Of a DNA stretch of 64,000 nucleotides, positions 9,263 through 18,784 are shown piece by piece. Every line of letters starts with the position of its first letter. Position 1 is the stretch's first letter. Made by a program: the position numbers and the translations under genes. The notes under the pieces are model-generated. The model made no database searches. It worked only from the letters and a program-made list of their open reading frames with translations, and had not been told where the DNA came from. Source of the DNA: Fervidobacterium pennivorans (GTDB lineage: Bacteria > Thermotogota > Thermotogae > Thermotogales > Fervidobacteriaceae); the NCBI RefSeq assembly GCF_001644665.1, contig NZ_CP011393.1:890001-954000 (forward strand), in the 5' to 3' direction.

Positions 9263-10693
9263 TTATTTTTCTTCTTTCTCAACGATTTCGTATTTTGTTC
9301 CCTCAGGCGTATCGTACAACTTGATACCAGATTCAGCCAAAACATTTCTAATCCTGTCAGCAAAATCGAACTGTTTTGATTTTCTAAATTCATTTCGCAT
9401 ATTCACAAGTGACTTAATCAAAGTCTCAAAATTAGTTGAAATAGCTGAAGTTTGGGACTTTCTCTCGCTTTCTGTGTCGAAAACACCTAGAACAGGTCCA
9501 AATACCCGTTTAATAAGGTGATACATTTTCAATGCTCTTTCATCGTCTCCATTATCTATCGCTTTGTTTAACTCACGAACCACATCAAAGACGATAGCAA
9601 GCGCTACAGGAGTGTTAAAATCGTCAGATAGCGCCTCAACAAATTTTTGAACCAATTCTTTCATTTCTGTATCTTCTTTCGGAACAAGTGGATACGGATA
9701 TCTTTCCCTAAATCTATTTAATGCTGCGTGAACCCTTTGGGCTGCTTTTGAATTATCTTCAAGCACTTCATTCGAGAACTCGATTGGTGACCTGTAGTGT
9801 TTCGACAATAAAAAGAGTTTCACCCCGTCCTTGCCATACTTCCTAACAGCCTCTCTAACTAAGAAAGTGTTCCCCAATGATTTACTCATCTTATCTCCGC
9901 GAACTATTATCATTCCATTGTGCATCCAATACTTCGCAGGAGGTTTCCCAGTTAATGCCTCACTTTGGGCTATTTCATCTTCATGATGCGGGAATATGAG
10001 GTCTTCGCCACCACCATGGATATCGAACATATCCCCCAACAATTTTTGAGACATTACTGAACATTCGATATGCCAACCGGGTCTGCCCAAACACCAGGGA
10101 CTATGCCAGGTCGGTTCACCCGGTTTAGCTGATTTCCACAACACAAAATCAAGTGGGTCACGTTTTAATTCGTTGACATCAACCCTTGCCCCTGCTCTTA
10201 AATCGTCCAGGTTCTTGCCTGATAACTTACCGTAGTCTGTCAATTTTCTTACGCTGAAATACACATCACCATTAGCTGCAACATACCCATAACCATTTTC
10301 TATTATTCTTTGAACAGCATTTACTATGTCATCCACGAAATCCGTGGTTCTCGGGTGAAAGTTTGCCGCACGCACTCCGAGAGAATGTGCATCATGGAAG
10401 TATTCAGCAATAAAAGTATCCGCAACAATTTTCCAATCTACTCCCCACTCTCTTGCTTCATTGATAATCTTGTCATCAATATCTGTGAAGTTTTGAACCA
10501 TCACGACCTTGTATCCGATGAATTCAAGAAACCTTCTAAATGCATCGAAAACAACCATTGGACGTGCATTGCCAATGTGTATATAGTTATAAACAGTTGG
10601 ACCGCATACGTACATCTTTACGACACCAGGTTCAATAGGTTCAAGTGGAACTTTTTCTTTTGTCAAAGTATCGGTGATATACACTTTGTTCAT
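9263..10693 (-). CDS. cysS: Cysteinyl-tRNA synthetase
   Basis: Class I synthetase charging tRNA-Cys. The 476-residue protein has the Zn-binding start [16 protein letters not shown] (HIGH motif as HIGN), [13 protein letters not shown] and [14 protein letters not shown] with further zinc ligands, and KMSKSLGN as the KMSKS loop. The C-terminal anticodon region is complete. It is the middle gene of gltX-cysS-proS, with gaps of 35 and 20 bases. Confidence 0.97.
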   Translation of the reverse strand: MNKVYITDTLTKEKVPLEPIEPGVVKMYVCGPTVYNYIHIGNARPMVVFDAFRRFLEFIGYKVVMVQNFTDIDDKIINEAREWGVDWKIVADTFIAEYFHDAHSLGVRAANFHPRTTDFVDDIVNAVQRIIENGYGYVAANGDVYFSVRKLTDYGKLSGKNLDDLRAGARVDVNELKRDPLDFVLWKSAKPGEPTWHSPWCLGRPGWHIECSVMSQKLLGDMFDIHGGGEDLIFPHHEDEIAQSEALTGKPPAKYWMHNGMIIVRGDKMSKSLGNTFLVREAVRKYGKDGVKLFLLSKHYRSPIEFSNEVLEDNSKAAQRVHAALNRFRERYPYPLVPKEDTEMKELVQKFVEALSDDFNTPVALAIVFDVVRELNKAIDNGDDERALKMYHLIKRVFGPVLGVFDTESERKSQTSAISTNFETLIKSLVNMRNEFRKSKQFDFADRIRNVLAESGIKLYDTPEGTKYEIVEKEEK

Positions 10694-10728
10694 TGTTATT
10701 CACCACTCTTTGGTTAATTTAATTTAAC

Positions 10729-12147
10729 TTACGCGTTCAGATAATTTTGAATACGTGCTATGACTTCTTCCTTCCCAAGTATTTCAAGAATATCTATCAA
10801 CTCCGGTCCTTCGTGCTTCCCTGTTAAAATAAGCCTAAGGGTCATGTAAAACTCTTTACCTTTTAGTTTTGCATTTTTCATCGCTGTTTTAAACGAAGCG
10901 TATACGTTTTCCTTATTCCAAACTTCTACCTTTTGCAGTTCTTCAAGCAGGGCTTTATACGTTTCAACAGCTTCAGGAGTTTTTTCTATGGAGACATTTG
11001 GCCTTTCGAAGAAGAAATCTGTTAATTCCGGCAGTTGAGAGAGCTCTTCAATTCTATCTTTCACGGCTGCAATAACCTTTTCTAAATAAGCCTCGTCAAC
11101 GTCTCTGTTAATGAATGTTTTGGCAAGTTTTACTAATTCTTTGGTGTCCTTCATCCTGATATGCTCGGAGTTCATCCATCTTAATTTATCAGGATTGAAA
11201 ATAGCTGGATTTTTAACCAATCGCTCTAAGGAGAAACTGCCTATGAGCTCTTCTTTTGTAAGGATTTCTTTTCCTTCTGGATGTGACCAACCCAGAAGTG
11301 CTAAGAAATTGACCAAAGCTTCTGGTAAGTATCCTCTTGCTTTGAATTCTTCAACAGAAGTAGCACCGTGACGCTTGCTGAGCTTACTTCCATCAGGTCC
11401 AAGAATCATCGACACATGACCAAACACAGGAACGGGCCAACCAAGTGCCTCGTATAGCGCAACTTGCTTTACAGTGTTGGAAAGGTGGTCGTCACCTCTT
11501 AGCACATGTGTTATTTTCATAAGACCATCATCGATAACACAAGCGTAATTATACGTAGGCATGCCATTACTTCTTAAAAGTGCAAAATCACCGACACTGC
11601 CAGCTTTGAATACAACCTCACCTTTCACAACATCGTTGATAACATAGTCCTTTCGAGGCATAGAGAAGTAAATCGCTGGTCTTAAACCTTTTTCTTCGTA
11701 CTCTCTTTTCCTTTCTGGAGTATTGTACGGCTCAAGCATCTCGCGTGTGTAATGCGGTGCTTTCCCTTCTGCAAGTAGCTTTTCACGAAGTTGTTCAATT
11801 TCTTCCGGGTAAGCGTAAACCTCATAAGCTTTACCTTGCTTTATCAGTTCTTGCGCATAGTAATGGTATAGCTCTGTCCGTTCGCTCTGCCTGTACGGAC
11901 CATATGGACCACCGATATCTGGTCCTTCATCCCAATCTAACCCAAGCCACCTTAAAGCATTGATAAGTTGTTCTTCGAAAACTTTTTCAGACCTTTCAAG
12001 GTCGGTGTCTTCAATTCTTAAAATAAATTTCCCATTTGTTTTCCTTGCAAAGAGATAGTTAAACAAGGCTGTTCTTGCACCACCAACATGTAGATAACCT
12101 GTTGGACTTGGGGCAAATCTTACTCTAACTTGACCGTTATTAGACAT
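10729..12147 (-). CDS. gltX: Glutamyl-tRNA synthetase
   Basis: Class I synthetase attaching glutamate to tRNA-Glu, and possibly also to tRNA-Gln if the cell uses the GatCAB route. The 472-residue protein starts [20 protein letters not shown] (HIGH motif as HVGG) and has KLSKRHGA as the KMSKS loop. The helical anticodon domain follows. Thermotogae often carry two gltX copies and I cannot tell which tRNA specificity this one has. It is the first gene of the synthetase operon, with a GGAGGG ribosome site. Confidence 0.95.
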   Translation of the reverse strand: MSNNGQVRVRFAPSPTGYLHVGGARTALFNYLFARKTNGKFILRIEDTDLERSEKVFEEQLINALRWLGLDWDEGPDIGGPYGPYRQSERTELYHYYAQELIKQGKAYEVYAYPEEIEQLREKLLAEGKAPHYTREMLEPYNTPERKREYEEKGLRPAIYFSMPRKDYVINDVVKGEVVFKAGSVGDFALLRSNGMPTYNYACVIDDGLMKITHVLRGDDHLSNTVKQVALYEALGWPVPVFGHVSMILGPDGSKLSKRHGATSVEEFKARGYLPEALVNFLALLGWSHPEGKEILTKEELIGSFSLERLVKNPAIFNPDKLRWMNSEHIRMKDTKELVKLAKTFINRDVDEAYLEKVIAAVKDRIEELSQLPELTDFFFERPNVSIEKTPEAVETYKALLEELQKVEVWNKENVYASFKTAMKNAKLKGKEFYMTLRLILTGKHEGPELIDILEILGKEEVIARIQNYLNA

Positions 12148-12204
12148 TCATATCCCTCCGAAGCTAATTTAGTTTTTTCATATACAAGCTATCTATACAT
12201 AAAT

Positions 12205-12222
12205 CGGGGGGCATGCCCCCCG
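12205..12222 (-). terminator. GC-rich hairpin between rubredoxin and gltX
   Basis: The palindrome CGGGGGGCATGCCCCCCG can fold into a strong hairpin. On the minus strand it lies about 80 bases after the rubredoxin stop and is followed by a short A/T-rich stretch with few consecutive T's. It is probably the rubredoxin terminator, less certainly an attenuating stem ahead of gltX. Confidence 0.55.
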
Positions 12223-12303
12223 AATTTTGAACTTTTGAAAAATACAAATGAAATCTAGCAAGTTAAAACCACGTGTTAGTGCGTCCTTATTTTCTCAACG
12301 TTC

Positions 12304-12465
12304 TTAGTCTTCAAGAGGTTCAAACATATCTTTACTTACTCCACAAACCGGGCATGTCCAGTCATCGGGAAGATTTTCGAAAGGTGTGCCTGGTTCAATT
12401 CCGGAATCTGGGTCTCCAACTTCTGGGTCATAAATGTAACCACAAACGGTACATCTGTACTTCAT
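12304..12465 (-). CDS. Rubredoxin
   Basis: A 53-residue electron carrier with one Fe bound by four cysteines in two CxxC knuckles: CTVCGY near the N-terminus and CPVCGV near residue 38. The spacer holds the usual [11 protein letters not shown] and DDWTCPVC blocks, so the fold is secure. In anaerobes rubredoxin passes electrons to oxygen- and peroxide-detoxifying enzymes. The ATG follows a GGAGGTGG ribosome site. It is a single gene with its own promoter and a hairpin downstream. Confidence 0.97.
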   Translation of the reverse strand: MKYRCTVCGYIYDPEVGDPDSGIEPGTPFENLPDDWTCPVCGVSKDMFEPLED

Positions 12466-12498
12466 ATTTCCACCTCCATCTAATTACTAGGTGTAAGT

Positions 12499-12528
12499 AT
12501 TATACCACATGAAACGTAGAGTTTTCAA
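12499..12528 (-). promoter_or_regulatory. Promoter of the rubredoxin gene
   Basis: On the minus strand TTGAAA (12528-12523) is followed, 18 bases on, by TATAAT (12504-12499). The preceding TGTGG makes it an extended -10. It lies about 35 bases ahead of the rubredoxin start. Confidence 0.65.
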
Positions 12529-12629
12529 CAGACATTTTGTAGAGTATTGTTAATGAATCGTTTAGATGCTAAAATAGTTGAGTGTAAAAGAAGAGTTGAA
12601 AGGGTAAATAAGTATGGAGGTGGCTCTAC

Positions 12630-13268
12630 ATGGTAGCAACAATCATAAACAACGGTGGAAGCATAAGAATCCCAAAGAATGTGGAAGTTGCATACTCTAC
12701 TCCAGTTCTTCTGACACAAAATGACCGTAAAATACTTATCGACCCTGGCGATTACACTTCTTTCGGATTTTTGGAAGAATATTTTGAAAATCATAACATC
12801 AATTTGGAGGATGTGACAGATATTCTACTGACTCATTTACACTTAGACCATGCCTATGCGACAAGATTTTTCCCAAACGCTACTATCTATATCAACGGTG
12901 CTTACAAATCAAAACCGTACAACAAATTCGGGTTATTCAAGAGTAAACTCTACCTTGAAATCATAAACTCTTGGAAGAATGTAGTGGAAATTGATGCTGG
13001 GATGAAACTATTCAATGGAAAAGTTGTAGTATTTCACACCCCGTGGCATGCAAAAGAACACTGTTCGTTTGTAATTGATACAGAAAATATGGGCAAAATT
13101 CTGTACACGGGGGACATAGTTATGAATCGCGTAGAGTTTTATGATATAATAAGATGGCTGAGAAAAGATGATTGCGCCCGGTTCGTTAATACAATCGGCA
13201 GAAAGTGTGATTATATAGTTTTTACGCACGATGAGTACGTGAAAAGTGATGACTACTTCAGGAGGTGA
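12630..13268 (+). CDS. Metallo-beta-lactamase-fold hydrolase
   Basis: A 212-residue single-domain MBL protein. The metal site is visible as THLHLDHA (HxHxDH) near residue 70, a histidine in HTPWHAKEH around residue 135, and the bridging aspartate in YTGDI. The substrate cannot be told; glyoxalase II, lactonase and phosphodiesterase relatives share this plan. The start follows TATGGAGGTGG. The stop lies four bases before glgA and its last codons carry the glgA ribosome site, so the two genes are coupled. Confidence 0.85.
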   Translation: MVATIINNGGSIRIPKNVEVAYSTPVLLTQNDRKILIDPGDYTSFGFLEEYFENHNINLEDVTDILLTHLHLDHAYATRFFPNATIYINGAYKSKPYNKFGLFKSKLYLEIINSWKNVVEIDAGMKLFNGKVVVFHTPWHAKEHCSFVIDTENMGKILYTGDIVMNRVEFYDIIRWLRKDDCARFVNTIGRKCDYIVFTHDEYVKSDDYFRR

Positions 13269-13272
13269 AAAT

Positions 13273-14727
13273 ATGCGAATTGCGATGGTTTCTTACGAAG
13301 TTTATCCGTTTGCCAAAGTTGGTGGATTAGCGGATGTTGTTGGTGCACTTCCAAAGTATTTAGAAAAGCAAGGAATGGCTGTGGATATTTTCATGCCATA
13401 CCATAAAAAGGTTGATGAAAACTCTTCGAAATTTGGTTACACCATTGAAAAAGTTTCAGAAGGTATTTCCATTCCACACTTACTCACTGAAGAAAAGTTC
13501 GATATTTACAGAACACGTCTACCCGGTAGTAAAAATGTGAATGTATTTTTGATTGCAAACGGATATTACTTTAGCGCAGATGAAGTTTATCAAGGTCCTG
13601 ACTTGGCAGAGCAAGCGATATTTTTCTCAGCTGCTGTACTCGAAGCAATTAAAAAACTAGACTTTCACTACGATATAATCCATGTTAACGACTGGCAGAC
13701 CTCGCTGATTCCTGTATACCTTAAATCTATATATAAAAACGATGAAAAACTATCAAAAATAGCCTCCGTGCTAACAATCCACAATTTAGGTTACCAGGGG
13801 ATTTTCGAACCATCTTACATGAAATTCGCCGGATTACCTGATTATCTCTTCAGTATTGATGGCATAGAGTTCTATGGTAATATCAACTTTCTGAAAGGCG
13901 GTATTCTTTTTGCAGATGTTATAAACACAGTAAGTCCAACCTATGCTCGCGAAATTCAAACGAAAGAATACGGTGAGAAGCTCGATGGCGTATTGCGTGT
14001 GAGGTCTGCGGACCTTTACGGTATTCTAAATGGTATCGACTATGAAGAATACAATCCAGAGACCGATAAAAGGATATATGTCAACTATAACCTCGATACT
14101 ATAGAAAAGAAAAAGGAGAACAAAAAATTACTACAACGCGAGCTCGGTTTACCAGAAAGAGACGTTCCTATGATTGGGATGATAAACAGACTTGTAGACC
14201 AAAAAGGGCTCGACATCATGGCAGAGATAATGGATTATGTTTCGCTATTTGACATACAGTTCGTCCTTCTTGGTACCGGAGAGGAAAAATACGAGAACAT
14301 GTTCAAAAAGCTAGGGGAAAGATACCCAGAGAAATATTCTATAAATCTAAAATTCGACGTGGTACTTGCTCAAAAAATCTACGCCAGTGCAGATATGTTT
14401 CTTATGCCATCAAGATATGAACCTTGTGGGCTTGGGCAGATGTATAGTCTCAGATACGGAACGATACCTATCGTAAGATACACCGGAGGCTTGGCAGATA
14501 CAGTAAAAGAATACAACCCTGAAACAAAAGAAGGAAATGGTTTTGGATTCGAAAACTATGACTCTGCATATCTGCTTAAAGCTGTAGCCAAGGCGCTGTA
14601 TTACTACAATGAAAAAGAACACTGGACTGCCTTGATTAAGAACGCAATGACAACAGATTTGAGCTGGGACAATTCAGCAAAAGAATATGTAAAGCTTTAT
14701 CAGCGTGCGAAATCAAAAATTCAGTAA
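13273..14727 (+). CDS. glgA: Glycogen (starch) synthase
   Basis: GT5 glucosyltransferase adding glucose from ADP-glucose to alpha-1,4-glucan. The start at 13273 gives the standard MRIAMVSYEVYPF opening and sits after AGGAGGTG; an upstream in-frame ATG (13246) lies inside the previous gene and is rejected. The nucleotide-sugar motif KVGGLADVVGALPKYL is near residue 14. The C-terminal half has PSRYEPCGLGQMYSLRYG and a TGGLADTV loop. At 484 residues it is normal length. It is followed 35 bases later by galT. Confidence 0.95.
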   Translation: MRIAMVSYEVYPFAKVGGLADVVGALPKYLEKQGMAVDIFMPYHKKVDENSSKFGYTIEKVSEGISIPHLLTEEKFDIYRTRLPGSKNVNVFLIANGYYFSADEVYQGPDLAEQAIFFSAAVLEAIKKLDFHYDIIHVNDWQTSLIPVYLKSIYKNDEKLSKIASVLTIHNLGYQGIFEPSYMKFAGLPDYLFSIDGIEFYGNINFLKGGILFADVINTVSPTYAREIQTKEYGEKLDGVLRVRSADLYGILNGIDYEEYNPETDKRIYVNYNLDTIEKKKENKKLLQRELGLPERDVPMIGMINRLVDQKGLDIMAEIMDYVSLFDIQFVLLGTGEEKYENMFKKLGERYPEKYSINLKFDVVLAQKIYASADMFLMPSRYEPCGLGQMYSLRYGTIPIVRYTGGLADTVKEYNPETKEGNGFGFENYDSAYLLKAVAKALYYYNEKEHWTALIKNAMTTDLSWDNSAKEYVKLYQRAKSKIQ

Positions 14728-14762
14728 ATAAAAAATCAAAACAAACTCAGGGAGGAATCTCT

Positions 14763-15788
14763 ATGCCTGAATACAGGAAAGACCCGGTTGTAAAAAGATG
14801 GGTTATCATTTCTACAGAACGAGCAAAAAGGCCGCACGACTTTCAGGTAACACCAGAAGAGGTTAAAACAGGTTTTTGTCCTTTTGACTACGGAAACGAA
14901 CATACCACGCCACCTGAAATCCTTGCGTTCCGTCCAGCTGATACACAACCCAACACTCCTGGATGGTGGGTTAGGGTTGTTTCCAACAAATTCCCGGCTG
15001 TGGACCCCGAATTACCGGTTGATAGATACGGGCATGGGATGTACGATGCAATGACTGGATTTGGTTACCACGAGGTTATTATCGAAACTCCTGACCATAA
15101 CTCAACCTTCGCACTGTTCGATTATAAACAAGCCGAGGAAGTCATTTGGGCGTACGTTACAAGGTTTAGAATGATTGCAAAAGATGAACGAGTCAAGTAT
15201 ATACTTATTTTTAGAAACCACGGTAAAGAAGGTGGAGCTTCGCTTGCCCATCCTCACAGCCAAATTATAGCTACTCCTGTTGTGCCAAAGACCGTTCAGG
15301 AGGAATTAGATGGGGCGAAGGATTACTATTCTTACAAAGAACGTTGCGTGTTTTGTGATATGATAAATCAGGAAAGAATAGAAGGAAGGCGAATAGTAGA
15401 AGAAAACGAACATTTTATTGCTTTTGAACCTTACGCAGCAAGGTTTCCATTTGAAACTTGGGTACTTCCCAAAAGACACTCGCATGATTTTGGTTCGATT
15501 ACCGAGGAGGAAGTTAAGTCATTTGCAAGGATTATGAAAGATGTTTTGCACAGGATTTATATTGTATTGAACAATCCACCGTACAACTTCTTAATTCATA
15601 CTGCACCGGTCATGGATGACGGTAAACTTTACTATCATTGGCATGTTGAAATCATTCCTCGTTTGACACGTGTCGCAGGTTTTGAGTGGGGTTCAGGATT
15701 TTATATCAACCCAGTGCCACCCGAAGATGCGGCAAAGTACTTGGTAGAAAATTACCAAGAGTTAATTGAGAAAACAAAATCAGAATAG
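14763..15788 (+). CDS. galT: Galactose-1-phosphate uridylyltransferase
   Basis: Exchanges UMP between UDP-glucose and galactose 1-phosphate in the Leloir pathway. The 341-residue HIT-superfamily protein has the active-site HPHSQ (nucleophile histidine between the two) in the [16 protein letters not shown] block near residue 165. It also has a second HIT-like half with HWHVEIIPR near residue 297. Cysteine-bearing segments (FCPFD and CVFCDM) may bind a structural metal. It lies between glgA and mrp in the same direction, probably one transcript. Confidence 0.92.
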   Translation: MPEYRKDPVVKRWVIISTERAKRPHDFQVTPEEVKTGFCPFDYGNEHTTPPEILAFRPADTQPNTPGWWVRVVSNKFPAVDPELPVDRYGHGMYDAMTGFGYHEVIIETPDHNSTFALFDYKQAEEVIWAYVTRFRMIAKDERVKYILIFRNHGKEGGASLAHPHSQIIATPVVPKTVQEELDGAKDYYSYKERCVFCDMINQERIEGRRIVEENEHFIAFEPYAARFPFETWVLPKRHSHDFGSITEEEVKSFARIMKDVLHRIYIVLNNPPYNFLIHTAPVMDDGKLYYHWHVEIIPRLTRVAGFEWGSGFYINPVPPEDAAKYLVENYQELIEKTKSE

Positions 15789-15817
15789 AAGCTGTGCATA
15801 GAAGGAGGAGGAAAAAG

Positions 15818-16624
15818 ATGAGCACGAATTTCAGTTTGAATCCGGACCAGAAGATTGCTGATTTAAAGGAACATGTAAAACACTTCATTGCGGTGTTGAG
15901 CGGAAAAGGTGGAGTTGGGAAGACAACGGTTGCTGTGAACTTAGCAACTGCTCTTGCCGAAAGTGGTTACAAGATAGGACTTCTTGATGTTGATATCCAT
16001 GGACCTGATATCGTTCGTATGCTTGGTGGTAATCCACTACCAGCAGTTGACGAAGACGAAAAAATAATTCCCGCAGAAGTTTTGCCCAACCTGAAAGCAC
16101 TTTCGATTTCTATGATGGTTGAAGAAGGTAAACCCATCATCTGGAGGGGACCTCTCAAACACTCTGCAATCAAACAGTTTCTTGGTGATACAAAATGGGG
16201 AGAACTGGATTTCATGATATTTGATTTACCACCGGGAACCGGTGACGAAGCACTTAGCCTCTTCCAAACAATAGGTCAAACAGATGGTGTACTAATGGTA
16301 ACAACTCCACAAAAGGTAGCACTTGACGATGTTCGAAGAGCGATAGAATTTGTAAGAGCGATGAACCAAAAAGTTTTGGGCATTGTTGAGAATATGTCTT
16401 ATATGAGATGCAAAGACGAAGTAGTTTACCCATTTGGAAGAGGTGGAGCAGATTTATTGGCGGCAGAATACGGTGCCCCTGTACTCGGAAGAATCCCTAT
16501 GGACCCGAAGGCGCTTGAATTACTCGACGAAGGCAAACCGATAACACTTTATTACAGAGGAAGCGAAGTTGAAAAGGCGTTTAGGGAACTCGCTGAAAAT
16601 GTGGCAAAAGCTGTTGAAAAATAG
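15818..16624 (+). CDS. Mrp/NBP35-family P-loop ATPase lacking the usual CxxC
   Basis: A 268-residue MinD-like ATPase of the Mrp/ApbC type, normally a scaffold or carrier for Fe-S clusters. The deviant Walker A motif [14 protein letters not shown] is near residue 30, and [15 protein letters not shown] and DLPPGTGDE follow. In relatives the region after NMSY holds a CPxC pair that bridges a cluster between two subunits. Here it reads [16 protein letters not shown], with only one cysteine. There is no N-terminal MIP18 domain. I chose ATG 15818 after GGAGGAGG over GTG 15794, which overlaps that site. Confidence 0.9.
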   Translation: MSTNFSLNPDQKIADLKEHVKHFIAVLSGKGGVGKTTVAVNLATALAESGYKIGLLDVDIHGPDIVRMLGGNPLPAVDEDEKIIPAEVLPNLKALSISMMVEEGKPIIWRGPLKHSAIKQFLGDTKWGELDFMIFDLPPGTGDEALSLFQTIGQTDGVLMVTTPQKVALDDVRRAIEFVRAMNQKVLGIVENMSYMRCKDEVVYPFGRGGADLLAAEYGAPVLGRIPMDPKALELLDEGKPITLYYRGSEVEKAFRELAENVAKAVEK

Positions 16625-16658
16625 TGGAATCGTATACTAATCGCAAGGCGGTAGAAAA

Positions 16659-17120
16659 ATGAGAATAGAACCTCCGTCAAATGACCCAAAGTTAAAGAGC
16701 TCTGCTATAAAGGGGAAAAAAGCAGGTAAAAAAGAACACGTGAGCTCGAGTCAAAAGAGCTCTTTTCTTGGTGTTTTTGAGGAAGCAGAAAGCGAAGCTA
16801 TTAGAAAAACCATAGAAGAAATGATAAGTGATGTTGTTGAAGCGGGGAATGATTTTGTAAGGTCCCCAACCGCTGAAAACCTCAAAAGATACAAAGAAAA
16901 GATTAGAAACGTCTTGAAGTATGTTGAAAAGAACCTCTATAAATTAGCTGGAAAATACGATTATGCATTGTCACAACCAAGGTTACATATAATTGCCGAA
17001 CAAGTCGATGAAAGATTGGAGCAACTTACCAACTTACTCATGGAGGCCGAGAAAAACACACTAAAGCTCGCCGAAAAGGTTGGAGAAATCAACGGAATAC
17101 TTTTTGACCTATACAAGTAA
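16659..17120 (+). CDS. YaaR-like (DUF327) protein
   Basis: A 153-residue, highly charged helical protein matching the YaaR/DUF327 pattern: a disordered Lys/Ser-rich start (residues 1-40), then a helical core with FVRSPTAENLKRYKEKI and a C-terminal helix ending in EINGILFDLYK. Its function is unknown. It is placed between the Mrp-type ATPase and uppP in one direction with short gaps (34 and 21 bases). Confidence 0.78.
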   Translation: MRIEPPSNDPKLKSSAIKGKKAGKKEHVSSSQKSSFLGVFEEAESEAIRKTIEEMISDVVEAGNDFVRSPTAENLKRYKEKIRNVLKYVEKNLYKLAGKYDYALSQPRLHIIAEQVDERLEQLTNLLMEAEKNTLKLAEKVGEINGILFDLYK

Positions 17121-17141
17121 AACCAGAAGGGAGAGGAATTA

Positions 17142-17888
17142 ATGAAAGAATTCTTACTTGGAGTTGTGCAAGGACTAACAGAATTCTTACCTGTATCAAG
17201 TTCTGGACATTTAAGCTTGTTTTCAAAACTTTTCGGATTACCGCAAAATCTTCCGCTGTTCGCCTTCCTCCACTTAGCAACGTTCTTAGTAGTTTTAATA
17301 TTCCTTTGGGAAGATGTGTGGAGTATTATCATAGGTTTAATAAAGTTTGATAACTCAACGTGGACTCTGGCACTTAAAATCATAGTCGCATCTATACCTG
17401 CAGGAATTGCGGGGGTGTTTTTTGAAAAGAAGATTGAAGAGATATTCTCTTCTCAAATGTTAATTGGTATATTCTTTTTGGTTACAGCGGTAGCACTCTG
17501 GTTGTCTGACTCCTTTTCTGGAAAAAAGTCACTAAACGATATTTCTTATACTGATGCATTGATTATTGGTATCTTTCAAGCGTTTGCAATATTGCCTGGT
17601 ATATCGCGCAGTGGTTTTACCCTCATTGGAGCGCTTTTGGTAGGCATGAATCGAACCGACGCTTTTAGATTTTCTTTCCTTATGAGCTTACCAGTAACAC
17701 TCGCAGCTGGAATCTTTGAACTTAAAGATGTTGTCTTCTCGACGGGTGTATTTTCTGGATTTGGTGGAGCATTTGTCGCAGGCTTGATTGCCTTGATTGT
17801 AGTGAGACAACTAACCATTTCGGCACATCTGAAAGTTTTCTCGTTGTATCTTATCATACCTTCGTTGCTGAGTTTCATTTTAAAATAA
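17142..17888 (+). CDS. uppP: Undecaprenyl-diphosphatase
   Basis: Integral-membrane enzyme of the BacA type that recycles the undecaprenyl carrier for peptidoglycan by removing a phosphate. The 248-residue protein has both family signatures, [14 protein letters not shown] near residue 8 (catalytic Glu and Ser) and [10 protein letters not shown] near residue 150 (catalytic Arg). About eight membrane segments are visible. A clear terminator follows. Confidence 0.95.
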   Translation: MKEFLLGVVQGLTEFLPVSSSGHLSLFSKLFGLPQNLPLFAFLHLATFLVVLIFLWEDVWSIIIGLIKFDNSTWTLALKIIVASIPAGIAGVFFEKKIEEIFSSQMLIGIFFLVTAVALWLSDSFSGKKSLNDISYTDALIIGIFQAFAILPGISRSGFTLIGALLVGMNRTDAFRFSFLMSLPVTLAAGIFELKDVVFSTGVFSGFGGAFVAGLIALIVVRQLTISAHLKVFSLYLIIPSLLSFILK

Positions 17889-17910
17889 AAACGCAAATAA
17901 CGTAAGTATT

Positions 17911-17952
17911 AATCCCCAGGATATACATAAAGAAAATCCTGGGGATTTTTCT
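17911..17952 (+). terminator. Hairpin terminator after uppP
   Basis: Arms AATCCCCAGGAT (17911-17922) and ATCCTGGGGATT (17936-17947) are followed by a T run. It closes the run of genes from the MBL hydrolase to uppP. Confidence 0.9.
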
Positions 17953-17997
17953 TTGAAGGAACAAAACATCAATATTCAGTTCAGTTTATGCGTGTGT

Positions 17998-18023
17998 TTT
18001 ACAACCAGAGTCTGTGGTATAAT
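17998..18023 (+). promoter_or_regulatory. Promoter with extended -10
   Basis: TGTGGTATAAT (18013-18023) gives an extended -10. The -35 is weak (TTTACA at 17998 is only 14 bases away). It lies about 55 bases before the GTG start of the exported barrel-like protein and rules out the longer upstream reading frame. Confidence 0.65.
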
Positions 18024-18078
18024 CGTCTTTGAACAGTATCTGTTTCGAACAACAATAAGAGACAAAGGGGGAGCTACC

Positions 18079-18729
18079 GTGTTGTCTAAGGTTGTCTTAA
18101 AATTGAGGATTTTGGTTGTGTGTTTACTCATATTAAATGCACTATCCTTTGGCGCGGAGTTTTATTTCAATACAAAAGATGGAATGGGCATAACGGGGTC
18201 CTCAGATTCCATCAGTTATTTGTTAGGTTTCCCATACAGTGAAGTTGGATTTAGATTGCCCTTGGATGAGAACCGGACGATTTTTCTTTCTACGTTCGGT
18301 GGTTACGATTTCGGCAAATCTACATACTTCTTGAAGTTGAGCTCTGACTTTCAGGTAGATAACATAATTGTCTCACTACCTTTCGAACTTACTACGAAGA
18401 TTGTAGAGACAAATGAACCAACTGAAACAGGAAGGTTCAACGTGGGTCTCTCAGCGTCGATAAATTTTGGAAATATAAATTTCAGTGTGTTAGCATACTA
18501 TTCGGCTCTTTATCTTTTCTATGACCCGGCTTTCAATGTAAACATTCCAACTGTTTACACTGACAACATCTTTCGCTCATCACTGAATGTTAAAGTATCG
18601 TACATTCAGCCTACTTTTTCTATTTCACTGGGTTATTTTGCTTCCCTGCGCTGGTTGTCCTATAGGTCATCGTTTATTACAGGTGAGAATTCACCGTACA
18701 TAGAAGCAAGGGTTAAAGTCCGATTTTGA
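18079..18729 (+). CDS. Exported beta-barrel-like protein, probably outer-envelope
   Basis: A 216-residue protein with a signal peptide (basic LSKVVLKLR, then a hydrophobic run, likely cut after SFG or SFGA). The mature part is made of alternating polar/hydrophobic strands, poor in cysteine, and ends in an aromatic residue (VKVRF), as outer-membrane barrels often do. I do not recognise the family. The GTG start follows AAGGGGGAGC and fits the promoter at 18013-18023. A longer frame begins at 17953 but would start ahead of that promoter. Confidence 0.7.
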   Translation: MLSKVVLKLRILVVCLLILNALSFGAEFYFNTKDGMGITGSSDSISYLLGFPYSEVGFRLPLDENRTIFLSTFGGYDFGKSTYFLKLSSDFQVDNIIVSLPFELTTKIVETNEPTETGRFNVGLSASINFGNINFSVLAYYSALYLFYDPAFNVNIPTVYTDNIFRSSLNVKVSYIQPTFSISLGYFASLRWLSYRSSFITGENSPYIEARVKVRF

Positions 18730-18784
18730 AAGCTAACAAACATAGAAACACTTTAAAAATTTTTCAACTTGGGGGTTTTGGACT

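Noticed and set aside
12205-12222. Regulatory operator
   Set aside because: The GC-rich self-complementary sequence after a stop codon is better explained as a hairpin terminator.
12148-12303. T-box riboswitch ahead of gltX
   Set aside because: No AGGGUGGNACCGCG-like antiterminator sequence was seen; only the GC hairpin is present.
12273-12512. Plus-strand 79-codon open frame
   Set aside because: It lies antisense to the rubredoxin gene, whose two CxxC knuckles and ribosome site are decisive.
13246-13272. Upstream ATG start for glgA
   Set aside because: It lies inside the MBL gene; the 13273 start has AGGAGGTG and the family's usual N-terminus.
17953-18078. Longer N-terminus for the barrel-like exported protein
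   Set aside because: An extended -10 promoter lies within it and the signal peptide begins at 18079.
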